Of a stretch of 64,000 nt of DNA, positions 32,524 through 41,419 are shown in pieces. A program made the translations under genes and the position numbers. Location: positions 806,001 through 870,000 of the forward strand of contig NZ_VFPA01000003.1 in assembly GCF_006716445.1 (NCBI RefSeq), given 5' to 3'. Below the pieces are notes generated by a model. That model was not told the DNA's origin and ran no database searches. It saw nothing but the letters and a program-made list of their open reading frames with translations. This DNA comes from Pseudonocardia kunmingensis. Lineage in GTDB: Bacteria > Actinomycetota > Actinomycetes > Mycobacteriales > Pseudonocardiaceae. How positions within the stretch are numbered: position 1 is the stretch's first letter; each line of letters opens with the position of its first letter.

Positions 32524-33490
32524 CGCGGTCGCCACCGCGCCCGGCCGGCGGGTGACGGCGGACGCGGCACCGCCACCCCGCGGGGTCCCGTCCGGCGGCT
32601 GGTGGTCGCCGCGGGGCCGGGAGCGCCTGCTGCAGCTGGCGTTCCTCGTCCCGGCGGTGGCCTACCTGCTGCTGTTCTTCGGCTACCCCGTCGTCCAGAA
32701 CGTGGTGATGGGGTTCCAGGAGTACACGACCCGCACGTTCTACACCGGCGAGGCACCCTGGGTCGGGCTCGACAACTACGTCGCCGTGCTGTCCTCGGGC
32801 GTGTTCAGCACTGCGCTGCTCAACACGGTGCTGTTCACCGTCGGGTCGATCGCGGGGCAGTTCGTGATCGGGCTGGGCATCGCGGTGTTCTTCCACCGGC
32901 GGTTCCCGCTCAGCGGCTTCCTGCGCTCGCTGCTCCTGCTGCCGTGGCTGATCCCGCTGATCGTGTCCGGCGCCGTGTGGCGCTGGATCCTCGACCAGGA
33001 CAACGGCGTGCTCAACCGGTTCCTCGGCGCCGTCGGCCTCGCCGACGACCCCGGCTGGCTCACGAGCACCTCGCTCGCCCTGATCGCCGTGATCGGCGTG
33101 AACATCTGGATCGGGATCCCGTTCAACACCACGATCCTCTACGGCGGCCTGCAGGACGTGCCGCAGGAGCTGTACGAGGCCGCGGCGCTGGACGGCGCCA
33201 CCGGCTGGCGCGCGTTCCGGCACGTGACGTGGCCGCTGCTGCGTCCCGTGGTGAACGTCGTGCTGGTGCTCGGGGTCGTCTACACGATCAAGGTGCTGGA
33301 CATCATCCTCGGGCTCACCGACGGCGGCCCGGCCAACGCGACGCAGACGATCGCGACGCAGGCCTACCACCTCTCGTTCCAGGAGTTCCGCTTCGGCGAG
33401 GGCGCGGCGCTGGGCAACGTCCTGATCGTCATCTCGCTGGTGTTCGCCCTCCTCTACCTGCGCGCCAACCGGCGCGCCGCACTCCGATGA
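32516..33490 (+). CDS. Sugar ABC transporter permease (MalF type)
   Basis: The protein has 324 aa with six helices. The first is LLQLAFLVPAVAYLLLFFGY. The EAA loop is EAAALDGATGWRAFRHVTWPLL. ATG 32516 overlaps the binding-protein gene by 8 bp. It forms the translocation pore with the next gene product. Confidence 0.92.
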   Translation: MADAVATAPGRRVTADAAPPPRGVPSGGWWSPRGRERLLQLAFLVPAVAYLLLFFGYPVVQNVVMGFQEYTTRTFYTGEAPWVGLDNYVAVLSSGVFSTALLNTVLFTVGSIAGQFVIGLGIAVFFHRRFPLSGFLRSLLLLPWLIPLIVSGAVWRWILDQDNGVLNRFLGAVGLADDPGWLTSTSLALIAVIGVNIWIGIPFNTTILYGGLQDVPQELYEAAALDGATGWRAFRHVTWPLLRPVVNVVLVLGVVYTIKVLDIILGLTDGGPANATQTIATQAYHLSFQEFRFGEGAALGNVLIVISLVFALLYLRANRRAALR

Positions 33491-34308
33491 GGCCCGCCGT
33501 GACGCAGACCCGGGGCTGGGGCAGCACCGTGATCGGGGTGCTGGTCCTCGCCGTGATGCTGTTCCCGCTGTACTGGATGCTCAACGTCTCGCTGCAGCCC
33601 AGCGGCTCCGCCGTCGAGACGCCGTGGCTCCCGCTCGACCTGTCGTTCGACGGCTACGCCACGGCCCTGCGCGACCAGGGCCGCAACCTGGTGACCAGCC
33701 TGGTCGTCTCCGCGGGCAGCGTCGTGTTCAGCCTGCTGGTCGCCACGCCCGCGGCGTACGCGCTCGCGCAGTTCCGCGTGCGCGGCGCGGGCGTGGTGCT
33801 GTTCGGGATCCTGATCAGCCAGATGATCCCGGGCATCGTGGTCGCCAACGCGCTCTACCGCGTCTACAGCGACCTCGGCCTGCTCAACTCGATCCCGGGC
33901 CTGATCCTCGCCGACTCCACGCACGGCATCCCGTTCGCCATCCTGATCATGCGGGCGTACCTGCTCTCGATCCCGGCCGAGGTGATCGAGGCGGCCCGGG
34001 TGGACGGCGCGGGCCAGATCCGCGCCTTCGTCGCGATCGTCGTGCCGATGAGCCGCAACGCGCTGGTGACGGCGGCGCTCTTCACGTTCCTGTTCACGTG
34101 GAGCGACTTCCTGTTCGCCCTCACGCTGACCACCACCGAGGAGGTGCGGCCGGTGACGCTCGGGATCTACCAGTACATCGGCACCTACGTGAACGACTGG
34201 AGCTCGGTGATGGCCACCGCCGTGCTCGCCTCCCTGCCGGCAGTGGTGCTGCTGGTCGTGGCCCAGAGGTTCGTCGCCGCGGGCGTTGCCAGCGGCGCTG
34301 TCAAGTAG
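33487..34308 (+). CDS. Carbohydrate ABC transporter permease (MalG type)
   Basis: This 273-aa, six-helix protein has the EAA loop EAARVDGAGQIRAFVAIVVPM and the MalG-like FLFTWSDFLFALTLT segment. Its ATG overlaps the previous stop (ATGA). As in the first sugar operon, no ATP-binding subunit follows, so an ATPase encoded elsewhere is required. Confidence 0.92.
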   Translation: MRPAVTQTRGWGSTVIGVLVLAVMLFPLYWMLNVSLQPSGSAVETPWLPLDLSFDGYATALRDQGRNLVTSLVVSAGSVVFSLLVATPAAYALAQFRVRGAGVVLFGILISQMIPGIVVANALYRVYSDLGLLNSIPGLILADSTHGIPFAILIMRAYLLSIPAEVIEAARVDGAGQIRAFVAIVVPMSRNALVTAALFTFLFTWSDFLFALTLTTTEEVRPVTLGIYQYIGTYVNDWSSVMATAVLASLPAVVLLVVAQRFVAAGVASGAVK

Positions 34309-34328
34309 TCGAGAGAAGGGCACCGCCT

Positions 34329-35093
34329 GTGAGTCCCGTCCGCGTGACCGTCTGGGGCGAGAACCGCCACGAGCAGCGAGAGGAGCACGTCCGGAAGATC
34401 TACCCCGACGGCATGCACGAGACGATCGCCGCGGGCATCCGGGAGAACCTGGGTGAGGACGCCGTGGTGCGCACCGCCACCCTCGACGACCCCGAGCACG
34501 GCCTCACCGAGGAGGTGCTGCGCGAGACCGACGTGCTCACCTGGTGGGGGCACGCGGCGCACGGCGAGGTGGCCGACGAGGTGGTGGAGCGGGTGCACCA
34601 CCACGTGCTCGCGGGCATGGGCCTCGTCGTGCTCCACTCCGGGCACTGGTCGAAGATCTTCACGAAGCTCATGGGCACCAGCTGCACGCTGCGGTGGCGC
34701 AGCGAGCACGACCGCGAGCTGATCTGGACCGTGAACCCGACTCACCCGATCGCCGAGGGGGTCCCGCACCCGCTGGAGATCGAGGAGGACGAGATGTACG
34801 GGGAGTTCTTCGACATCCCCGCGCCCGACGAGCTGGTCTTCATCAGCACGTTCTCCGGGGGCGAGGCCTTCCGCAGCGGGTGCACGTTCCGCCGCGGCCA
34901 CGGCAAGATCTTCTACTTCCGCCCGGGCGACCAGGACTACCCGACCTACCACCACAAGGACGTGCGGCGCGTGATCGCCAACGGGGTCAGGTGGGCCCGC
35001 ACCCACCGGCCGGAGCGGGCCTACCCGGAGCTGCTGCGCTACGAGACCGGCGAGTTCTTCAAGGGCGCGGGCTACCGGGGGCCGCTTCGATGA
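34329..35093 (+). CDS. ThuA domain-containing protein
   Basis: The protein has 254 aa with the ThuA / glutamine-amidotransferase-like fold: VTVWGENRHEQREEHVRKIYP at the N-terminus, TDVLTWWGHAAHGEV, GLVVLHSGHWSKIF, and a C-terminal HGKIFYFRPGDQDYPTYHH. ThuA proteins take part in disaccharide (trehalose-type) utilisation in rhizobia. The partner here is the following Gfo/Idh/MocA enzyme, overlapped by 4 bp. GTG 34329 follows GAAGG. The catalytic role of the family remains unclear. Confidence 0.87.
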   Translation: MSPVRVTVWGENRHEQREEHVRKIYPDGMHETIAAGIRENLGEDAVVRTATLDDPEHGLTEEVLRETDVLTWWGHAAHGEVADEVVERVHHHVLAGMGLVVLHSGHWSKIFTKLMGTSCTLRWRSEHDRELIWTVNPTHPIAEGVPHPLEIEEDEMYGEFFDIPAPDELVFISTFSGGEAFRSGCTFRRGHGKIFYFRPGDQDYPTYHHKDVRRVIANGVRWARTHRPERAYPELLRYETGEFFKGAGYRGPLR

Positions 35094-36190
35094 CCCTCGC
35101 CGACCCGTTGCGGGTGGTGCTCGCCGGCGCCGGGAACATGGGCCGGGCGTGGGGCCGGACGATCGAGGGCGCGCCGGACGTCGAGCTGGCCGGGATCGCC
35201 GACATCGACCCCGGTGCGGCGGAGGCGGCCGCCGCCGAGCTCGGGCGGCCCGTCGCGGTGGGCACCGACGCCGTCGCCCTGGCCGCGTCCACCGGGGCGC
35301 GGGCCGTGGTGGACGTGACCGTGCCCGCGGCCCACCACCCCGTCACCACCGACGCGCTCTTCGCCGGCCTCGACGTGCTGGGCGAGAAGCCGGTGGCCGA
35401 GACGGTGGCGCAGGCGCTGTCGCTGGCCGCGGCGTCGCAGGTGACGGGCCGACTGTTCATGGTGAGCCAGTCGCGGCGGTGGAACCCGCAGCTGTTCGCC
35501 CTGCGCGCCATGGCCGAGGACCTCGGCGCGGCAGGCTCGCTGACCACGGAGTTCTTCCGGGCCCCGCGCTTCGGCGGGTTCCGGGAGGAGATGGCCCACC
35601 CGCTGCTGGTGGACATGGCGATCCACGCGTTCGACTCGGCGCGGTTCGTCCTGGGCGCCGAGCCGGTGTCGGCGTACTGCGAGACGCACAACCCGCCGTG
35701 GAGCTGGTACGCGGGCGACGCCGCGGCCACGGCCGTCTTCGCGATGGAGGGCGGCGCGCGCTACACCTACACCGGCAGCTGGTGCGCACCCGGGCGGCAG
35801 ACGTCCTGGAACGGCGAGTGGCGCCTGTCCGCCGAGAAGGGCTCGGCGCACTGGGACGGCGACCACGAGCCGGTGCTCGACGCCGAGGTCGAGCCCACGC
35901 CGCGGCCACCGGCCCTGTTCTCCGGGATCGAGGGGTCGCTGCTGGTGTTCACCGATGCCCTGCGCACCGGCGTCCCACCGATGGGCGAGGTGCACGAGAA
36001 CGTGCTCAGCCTGGCGATGGTGGAGGCGGCGGTGCAGTCGGCGGAGACGGGCCGGCCGGTACTGCTCGACGAGGTGCTGGCCGAGGCGCACGCGGAGGCC
36101 CTGCGCACGGAGAGCAACCCGGACGTCAAGGACGCGCTGGCGAGCTGGCCGAACGTGCGAGAGGTCCTGACGGCCGCCACGCACCCCTAG
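35090..36190 (+). CDS. Gfo/Idh/MocA family oxidoreductase
   Basis: This 366-aa protein has an N-terminal VVLAGAGNMGRAWGRTI nucleotide-binding motif, the EKPVAETVAQAL (EKP) motif, and a C-terminal domain with HPLLVDMAIHAFDSARFV holding the conserved His/Asp. ThuA plus a dehydrogenase of this type resembles the ThuA-ThuB arrangement that makes 3-keto sugars. That comparison is an inference from neighbours. The ATG overlaps the ThuA stop. Confidence 0.88.
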   Translation: MTLADPLRVVLAGAGNMGRAWGRTIEGAPDVELAGIADIDPGAAEAAAAELGRPVAVGTDAVALAASTGARAVVDVTVPAAHHPVTTDALFAGLDVLGEKPVAETVAQALSLAAASQVTGRLFMVSQSRRWNPQLFALRAMAEDLGAAGSLTTEFFRAPRFGGFREEMAHPLLVDMAIHAFDSARFVLGAEPVSAYCETHNPPWSWYAGDAAATAVFAMEGGARYTYTGSWCAPGRQTSWNGEWRLSAEKGSAHWDGDHEPVLDAEVEPTPRPPALFSGIEGSLLVFTDALRTGVPPMGEVHENVLSLAMVEAAVQSAETGRPVLLDEVLAEAHAEALRTESNPDVKDALASWPNVREVLTAATHP

Positions 36191-36213
36191 TGTCCCCCAC
36201 CCCGCCCCTCGTC

Positions 36214-36278
36214 CCGCACCTTGGAGCCTTACTGCTGTTCAGAGCGTCGAAAAACAGCAGTGAGGCTCCAAGGTGCGG
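36214..36278. repeat. Dispersed palindromic repeat (GCACCTTGGAGCC family), copy 3
   Basis: The arms CCGCACCTTGGAGCC and GGCTCCAAGGTGCGG extend to a stem of about 26 bp with one mismatch and a loop of about 12 nt. It lies between the convergent Gfo/Idh/MocA and amidohydrolase genes as a probable bidirectional terminator. Confidence 0.75.
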
Positions 36279-36286
36279 TCATCACA

Positions 36287-37486
36287 TCAGGGGGTGAGCA
36301 GTCTTCCGTTCTGGATCACCTTTCGGTCCTGCGTCCAGACCAGCTCGGGGTCCTGCAGCGGGTCGCCGGCCAGGACCAGCAGGTCGCCCGCGCAGCCGGG
36401 GGCCACGCGGCCGAGGTCCGGGCGGCCCAGCAGGTCGGCGTTCACCGACGTCGCCGCGCGCAGGGCGGCCAGCACTCCCTCCACCTCGGTCTGCAGCCGC
36501 AGACCCTCCAGCTGCTCGTCCTCGAGGCCGCCCATCAGGTCGGTGCCGAACCCGATCCGCACCCCCGCCGCCCTGGCCAGCCGCACCGCCTCCCGGCCGG
36601 CGTCGAGCACCTCGCGGTTCTTGCCCTGCCCGACGGCCGAGAGCCCCACCTCGTCGCCGCGGCGGTCCATCGCGTCGTAGGTGGCGAGCGTGGGCACGAG
36701 GAACGCGCCGCGCTCGGCCATCAGCTCGGCGGTGGCCCGGTCCATCAGGTTGCCGTGCTCGACCGAGCGCACCCCGTTCTCGACGGCGTGCCGGATCGCC
36801 TCCGGTGAGTAGGCGTGCGCGGCGACGTAGCTGCCCCGGCGGGTCGCCTCTTCCGTGACGGCGCGGATCTCCTCCGCGGAGTACTGCGGCACGCGGATCG
36901 GGTCCGTCGGCGAGACGACCCCGCCGGAAGCCATGATCTTGATGGCGTGCGCCCCGCGGCGGAACCGGTCGCGCACGGCGTGGCGCAGCGCGTCGACGCC
37001 GTCGACGACCTCGTTCATGTGCGCGTGGCAGCCGCACAGGTCCGTCTCGGCCGGGCGCGAGTCGCCGTGGCCGCCGGTCTGGCTGAGCGCCGCCCCCGTG
37101 TAGAGGTAGCGCGGCGCCGGCAGCAGGCCCTCGTCGATGGCCGCGGCGAGGCCGGGGTCGCCACCCGCCACGTCGCGCACGGTGGTGAACCCGCGCTGCA
37201 GCGCCGCCGCGAGGCGCCGCGCGCCTGCGAGCGCCACGTACGTCGGCGGGCGGGACTCGATGCCGACCAGGTCGAGGCCGATCCCGTAGGCGTGGAAGTG
37301 CGCGTCGATCAGGCCGGGCACGACGGTGCCCCCGTGCGCGTCCAGCACCTCGCCGGCCGGCGCGGCCGCGTCTCCGACGGCGGTGATCCGCCCGTCGACG
37401 ACGTGGACGGGACCGTCACGCAGCTCCCCCGCCTCCCCGTCGAAGACCCTGCAGTTGACGATCGACAGCGACCCCATGGGGCGCAT
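36287..37486 (-). CDS. Metal-dependent amidohydrolase
   Basis: The protein has 399 aa of the imidazolonepropionase/prolidase-like amidohydrolase group. The metal motif is DAHFHAYG (HxH), a candidate carbamylated Lys is in HAIKIMASGGV, further His ligands are in VAAHAYSPEAI and SVEHGNLMD, and the catalytic Asp is in GFGTDLMGG. ATG 37486 was used, and ATG 37477 is equally plausible since neither has a Shine-Dalgarno. It stands alone, divergent from the 2H-like gene. The substrate is unknown. Confidence 0.85.
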   Translation of the reverse strand: MRPMGSLSIVNCRVFDGEAGELRDGPVHVVDGRITAVGDAAAPAGEVLDAHGGTVVPGLIDAHFHAYGIGLDLVGIESRPPTYVALAGARRLAAALQRGFTTVRDVAGGDPGLAAAIDEGLLPAPRYLYTGAALSQTGGHGDSRPAETDLCGCHAHMNEVVDGVDALRHAVRDRFRRGAHAIKIMASGGVVSPTDPIRVPQYSAEEIRAVTEEATRRGSYVAAHAYSPEAIRHAVENGVRSVEHGNLMDRATAELMAERGAFLVPTLATYDAMDRRGDEVGLSAVGQGKNREVLDAGREAVRLARAAGVRIGFGTDLMGGLEDEQLEGLRLQTEVEGVLAALRAATSVNADLLGRPDLGRVAPGCAGDLLVLAGDPLQDPELVWTQDRKVIQNGRLLTP

Positions 37487-37593
37487 GGTGCCACGGGCGA
37501 AGATCCGCGGTATCGGTTGCTCACTGCTGTTCGCGCAACCATGGACAACCGAAAACGCGGATCATGGACACTCTCGCCGACTAGCGTGGGGCT

Positions 37594-38094
37594 GTGCGGT
37601 TGTCCGTGGCGCTCCACCTGCCCGCCGACGCGGTCGCGGTGCTCGCGGCGTTGCCGCGCGAGCCCGTCGCCGGCGTGAGCTGGGCGGTGCCGGAGCAGTG
37701 GCTGGTGAAGCTGCGCCCGCTCGGGCACGTGCCCGGCGACGTGGTCGAGCCGCTGGTGGCGACCCTGTCCGACGAGCTCGACGGCGTCCCGCCCGTCCGC
37801 TGCGTGCTCGGCCCGGCCACGCGGCGGCTGGGCGGCCGATGGCTCGGGGCCCCGGTGTCCGGGTTGGACGACCTCGCTGCCGTCGTGTTCGACGCGACCG
37901 TCGGGCTGGTGCCGGTCACGCACCCCCAGCCGTTCCGGGCCGACGTGGTGCTGGCACGGGGCCGGGTGCCGGCGGCCCTCGCGGTCGAGCCGGTCGAGGC
38001 GAGCTGGACGGCCCGCGAGGTCGTGCTGGTGGCCGACCGCTCCTCCCCCCGCGGCCCCCGCCTGGAGGACATCGCCGCCTTCCCGCTCGCGTGA
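37594..38094 (+). CDS. 2'-5' RNA ligase-like (2H) protein lacking the catalytic histidines
   Basis: This 166-aa protein has the two-lobed LigT/ThpR outline: RLSVALHLPADAVAVLAALP at the start, then SWAVPEQWLVKLRPLG where active members have HxTLxFLG, and PFRADVVLARGR where they have PHxTLAR. Both HxT/S motifs are replaced (LVK and ADV), so phosphodiesterase or ligase activity is not expected. The start is GTG 37594. A binding or regulatory role is a guess. Confidence 0.6.
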   Translation: MRLSVALHLPADAVAVLAALPREPVAGVSWAVPEQWLVKLRPLGHVPGDVVEPLVATLSDELDGVPPVRCVLGPATRRLGGRWLGAPVSGLDDLAAVVFDATVGLVPVTHPQPFRADVVLARGRVPAALAVEPVEASWTAREVVLVADRSSPRGPRLEDIAAFPLA

Positions 38095-38139
38095 TCGTGG
38101 GAGATGGCGGCGAGCGGGGTGCCCCGGCGGTCGTGCACA

Positions 38140-38155
38140 TCGGTCGATCGACCGA
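38140..38155. promoter_or_regulatory. 16-bp perfect palindrome upstream of the SDR-MFS operon
   Basis: TCGGTCGATCGACCGA lies about 35 bp before the first SDR gene start. It is a candidate operator for the five-gene operon. The only regulator gene attached to that operon is the LuxR-type fusion at 42975-44651. Confidence 0.45.
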
Positions 38156-38189
38156 ACTTCTGCAGCACGGCCCTTCCTAGGCTCCGGCG

Positions 38190-38954
38190 ATGGCCTCCTC
38201 TCGGCGTTCGACGACGGAACGCGTGGCAGTGGTGACCGGCGCGTTCGGCGGTATCGGCCAAGCGATCCGGGACCGCCTGGCCGGTGCCGGGTACCGGGTG
38301 CTGTCGGCCGATCGTTCTCGCGCCCGGTCGGGCCCGGACGACGTACGCCTCGACGTCACGCGCGCCGCCGACTGGGCCGACCTCGGCGAGCGGCTCGCGT
38401 CCGAGCACGGCGGCCTCGACGCGCTGGTCAACGCGGCCGGGATCAGTGGTCGTCACGACTTCTTCTCGACGAGCGAGGCCGAGTGGTCGAGCATCCTCGG
38501 CGTCAACCTCACGGGGCCGTGGCTGGGGATGCAGGCGATGGCCCCGCTGCTGCGGCCGGCCGGAGCCGTGGTCAACGTCGGCTCCGTGTACGCCGAGCGG
38601 CTGCCACCCACCAGCGATGAGGCCCCGGTCTCCCCTGCTTACCAGGTGAGCAAGGCGGGCCTGCACCAGCTGACCCGGATGGCGGCCGCCGCCTTCGCCC
38701 CCCGCTCGATCCGGGTGAACGCCGTCGTGCCCGGTCTCATCGAGACCCCGCTGGTGGCGGATCTCCCCGACGACGACCGCGCCCGGCGCACCAGCGGAAG
38801 CCTGCTGGACCGCACGGGCACGCCGGAGGAGGTGGCCGACGTGGTGTCGTTCCTGCTCTCACCACAGGCGTCGTACGTCAACGGCGCGCTGGTCCCGGTG
38901 AGTGGTGGCTACCTGGCCGACTACCGGCCCCGCTCCCTCACGAAGGAGGTCTGA
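38190..38954 (+). CDS. SDR family oxidoreductase
   Basis: The protein has 254 aa: cofactor motif VVTGAFGGIGQAI, NAAG-type VNAAGISG, catalytic Ser in VVNVGSVYAE and YxxxK as YQVSKAG, and a C-terminal PxxSGG-like PVSGGYLADY. It is a classical short-chain dehydrogenase. It is the first of five tightly packed genes (MFS gene 3 bp later). The substrate is unknown; a second SDR closes the operon, suggesting two oxidation steps. Confidence 0.9.
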   Translation: MASSRRSTTERVAVVTGAFGGIGQAIRDRLAGAGYRVLSADRSRARSGPDDVRLDVTRAADWADLGERLASEHGGLDALVNAAGISGRHDFFSTSEAEWSSILGVNLTGPWLGMQAMAPLLRPAGAVVNVGSVYAERLPPTSDEAPVSPAYQVSKAGLHQLTRMAAAAFAPRSIRVNAVVPGLIETPLVADLPDDDRARRTSGSLLDRTGTPEEVADVVSFLLSPQASYVNGALVPVSGGYLADYRPRSLTKEV

Positions 38955-38957
38955 GCC

Positions 38958-40253
38958 ATGTCCGTCCCCGGTTCCACGGCCCCGACCCTGTCGGGTTCCA
39001 CCCGACGGCGGGTGCTCGCCGGCAGCGTCGGCAACCTGTTGGAGAACTACGACAACCTGATCTACGCCTACACGGCGTCGACGCTGAGCGTGCTGTTCTT
39101 CCCGACCGGCGACGCCGTCAGCGGGCTGCTGGCCACGTTCGCGACGTTCGCCGTCGGCTTCCTCGCCCGTCCCATCGGCACGCTCTGGTTCGGACACATC
39201 GGCGACCGGCACGGACGCAAGCGGGCGCTCGTCATCAGCGTCGTCATGATGGGGGTGGCCACCACCGCCATCGGCCTCCTGCCGACCTACGAGGCCATCG
39301 GCGCCGCGGCACCCGTGCTGCTGGTGCTGATCCGGCTGGTGCAGGGGTTCTCGGTGGCAGGTGAGTGGGCCGGTTCGGCCACCATGCTCGTCGAGTCCGC
39401 GCCGGCGCACCGCCGCGGCTTCTTCGGCAGCTTCAACCAGGTCAGCACGGCCGGCGGTTTCCTGCTGGCCGCTGCGGTCATCGCCGCCAACACCGCGCTC
39501 TTCTCCGAGGAGGCCTTCCTGGCCTACGGCTGGCGGGTGCCGTTCCTGCTGGGGGCCGTCACCGCGGTGGTGGCCGTGCTGCTGCGCCGAGGTGTGGACG
39601 ACACGCCGTCCTTCGTCGCCGAGGCCCAGCAAGGCACCGTGTCGGACCGGCCGCTGGCGCGGGCCTTCGCCACGCAGAAGCTGGCGATGCTGAGGGGCTT
39701 CGGGTTCACGGTCGGCTGGACCGTCGCCTACTTCTTCTTCCTGACCTACCTGCCGACCTACCTCGCCGAGTTCGCCGGTTATGACGCCGCGGCCGCCCGC
39801 GCCTCGAACCTGGTGGCGCTGGTCGTCCTGACCGTGGCCATCGCCGGGTTCGGCCTGCTGTCGGACCGCGTCGGTCGCAAGCCGCTGCTACTCGCCGGCA
39901 CCGGGGGCCTCGCCCTGCTGAGCTGGCCCGTGCTCGTGATGTTCCAGACCGGCGAGACGTGGGCGCTCTACGTCGGCCAGATCGCCGTCGCGCTCGCGCT
40001 CGCCTCGTTCTCCGGGCCCGGACCGGCGGCACTGGCCGAGCTCTTCCCCACGACCGTGCGGTACTCCTCGCTCGGCATCGGCTACAACTTCTCGGTCATG
40101 GTGTTCGGCGGCACCGCGCCCTTCGTGGCGACGGCGCTGATCGGGCTCGGCAACACCGCGACGATCGTCGCGCTCCTGCCCGGCGCCGCCGCGCTGATCA
40201 CCCTCTGCGTCGTCCTGCTCATGCCGGAGTCGTCCCGGCTCCCCCTGCGGTGA
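38958..40253 (+). CDS. MFS transporter, metabolite:H+ symporter type
   Basis: The protein has 431 aa and 12 predicted helices. The MFS loop 2-3 motif is GHIGDRHGRKRALV, the corresponding half-2 motif is LLSDRVGRKPLLL, and the N-terminal GSVGNLLENYDNLIYAY resembles the MHS family (ProP, ShiA, KgtP). These take up organic acids, betaines or similar compounds. It lies in an operon with two SDRs and two hydrolases and probably imports their substrate. Confidence 0.9.
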   Translation: MSVPGSTAPTLSGSTRRRVLAGSVGNLLENYDNLIYAYTASTLSVLFFPTGDAVSGLLATFATFAVGFLARPIGTLWFGHIGDRHGRKRALVISVVMMGVATTAIGLLPTYEAIGAAAPVLLVLIRLVQGFSVAGEWAGSATMLVESAPAHRRGFFGSFNQVSTAGGFLLAAAVIAANTALFSEEAFLAYGWRVPFLLGAVTAVVAVLLRRGVDDTPSFVAEAQQGTVSDRPLARAFATQKLAMLRGFGFTVGWTVAYFFFLTYLPTYLAEFAGYDAAAARASNLVALVVLTVAIAGFGLLSDRVGRKPLLLAGTGGLALLSWPVLVMFQTGETWALYVGQIAVALALASFSGPGPAALAELFPTTVRYSSLGIGYNFSVMVFGGTAPFVATALIGLGNTATIVALLPGAAALITLCVVLLMPESSRLPLR

Positions 40254-40264
40254 GGAGACCGACC

Positions 40265-41419
40265 ATGCTCGATGCAGAACTGCCGGCGGGGCCGCCCCGC
40301 CTGGTCGTCGCCGAAGGCGACTCGCGCACGATCGGCGGGGCCGTCGGTGAGCAGACCGCGACCATGGTGCAGCACAGCCTGGCGTCCTACGAACGCCGTT
40401 TCCGCGACGACGCGGGGTTGTCCGCGGCGGACGTGAACCGGTGGGGAGGCATCTACCTGGACGTCGCCGGCGAGTACGACTCGCGGATCCGAGACATGCT
40501 GGTGGGCCTCGCCGAAGCGGTGGACGTCGCGCCGGAACGGATCGCAGCGCTGAACGCCCGCACCGAGATGCTCTACGGGACCGGCTACCGGGAGGGCGGC
40601 TGCACGGCCGCCGCCGTCCTGCCCGAGGTGACCGCCGACGGGCACACCCTCCTCGGGCAGAACTGGGACTGGCGGACCGAGCAGGCGCGCTCGACCTTCG
40701 TCCTCGCCACCCGCGACGACGAGGGGCACACCACGATCGCGCTGACGGAAGCCGGGATGTTCGCGAAGAGCGGCATGAACGGCGCCGGGCTCGGGGTCTG
40801 CGCCAACCTTCTCGTCTCCGGCGACGACCGTGGCGGGCGCGGTGTGCCCTACCACTTCCTGCTCCGCGGGGCGTTGGAGGCGCGGCGGATGTCGCAGGCG
40901 CACCGCAAGCTCCTGCCGGTGCCCCGCATCTCCTCGGGGAACGTCCTGCTGGCCGACGCGGGCGGCGAGGCGATCGACTTCGAGCTCGCGCCGGACACCT
41001 TCGGCGTGCTCCACCCCGAGGACGGGCTGATCACCCACGCCAACCACTTCGAGTCGGGCATCGACGTCGTGGACCGGCGGCGCGCCTCCAGCGCGCTGAC
41101 GCTGATCCGCGCTCGTCGCGCTCGCCGCCTGCTCGCCCGCCGGTCCGGGGCCATCACGCCGGCGACGCTGGCCGAGGTCTTCCGCGACCGGTACTCGTGG
41201 CCCGACTCGATCTGCCGGTACCCCGACCCGGATCTCCCGCCGCAGGAGCGGTTCGCCACGTTGTTCTCGATCGTGATGGACCTCGACGACCAGGTGTTCT
41301 GGATCGCGCCGTTCCCGGTCGACGAGCAGCCCTTCTACCGCTGGTCGCTGCGGGAGGTGTTCGGCGGCGCCCCGGAGCCGCGCGTCGAGTTCCCGCCGGT
41401 CCAGGAGGTCACGCCGTGA
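40265..41419 (+). CDS. C45 family Ntn-hydrolase (acyl-CoA:6-APA acyltransferase-like)
   Basis: This 384-aa protein fits the C45/AAT fold. The expected autocatalytic cleavage site and nucleophile are GGCTAAA with Cys113. Other features are LLGQNWDW, which lines the active site in the family, and TEAGMFAKSGMNGAGLGVCANL. Members transfer or hydrolyse N-acyl groups (penicillin acyltransferase, beta-alanyl-dopamine hydrolase). The context beside a CE4 deacetylase suggests amide cleavage of an imported N-acyl compound. The ATG is 11 nt after the MFS stop. Confidence 0.85.
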   Translation: MLDAELPAGPPRLVVAEGDSRTIGGAVGEQTATMVQHSLASYERRFRDDAGLSAADVNRWGGIYLDVAGEYDSRIRDMLVGLAEAVDVAPERIAALNARTEMLYGTGYREGGCTAAAVLPEVTADGHTLLGQNWDWRTEQARSTFVLATRDDEGHTTIALTEAGMFAKSGMNGAGLGVCANLLVSGDDRGGRGVPYHFLLRGALEARRMSQAHRKLLPVPRISSGNVLLADAGGEAIDFELAPDTFGVLHPEDGLITHANHFESGIDVVDRRRASSALTLIRARRARRLLARRSGAITPATLAEVFRDRYSWPDSICRYPDPDLPPQERFATLFSIVMDLDDQVFWIAPFPVDEQPFYRWSLREVFGGAPEPRVEFPPVQEVTP

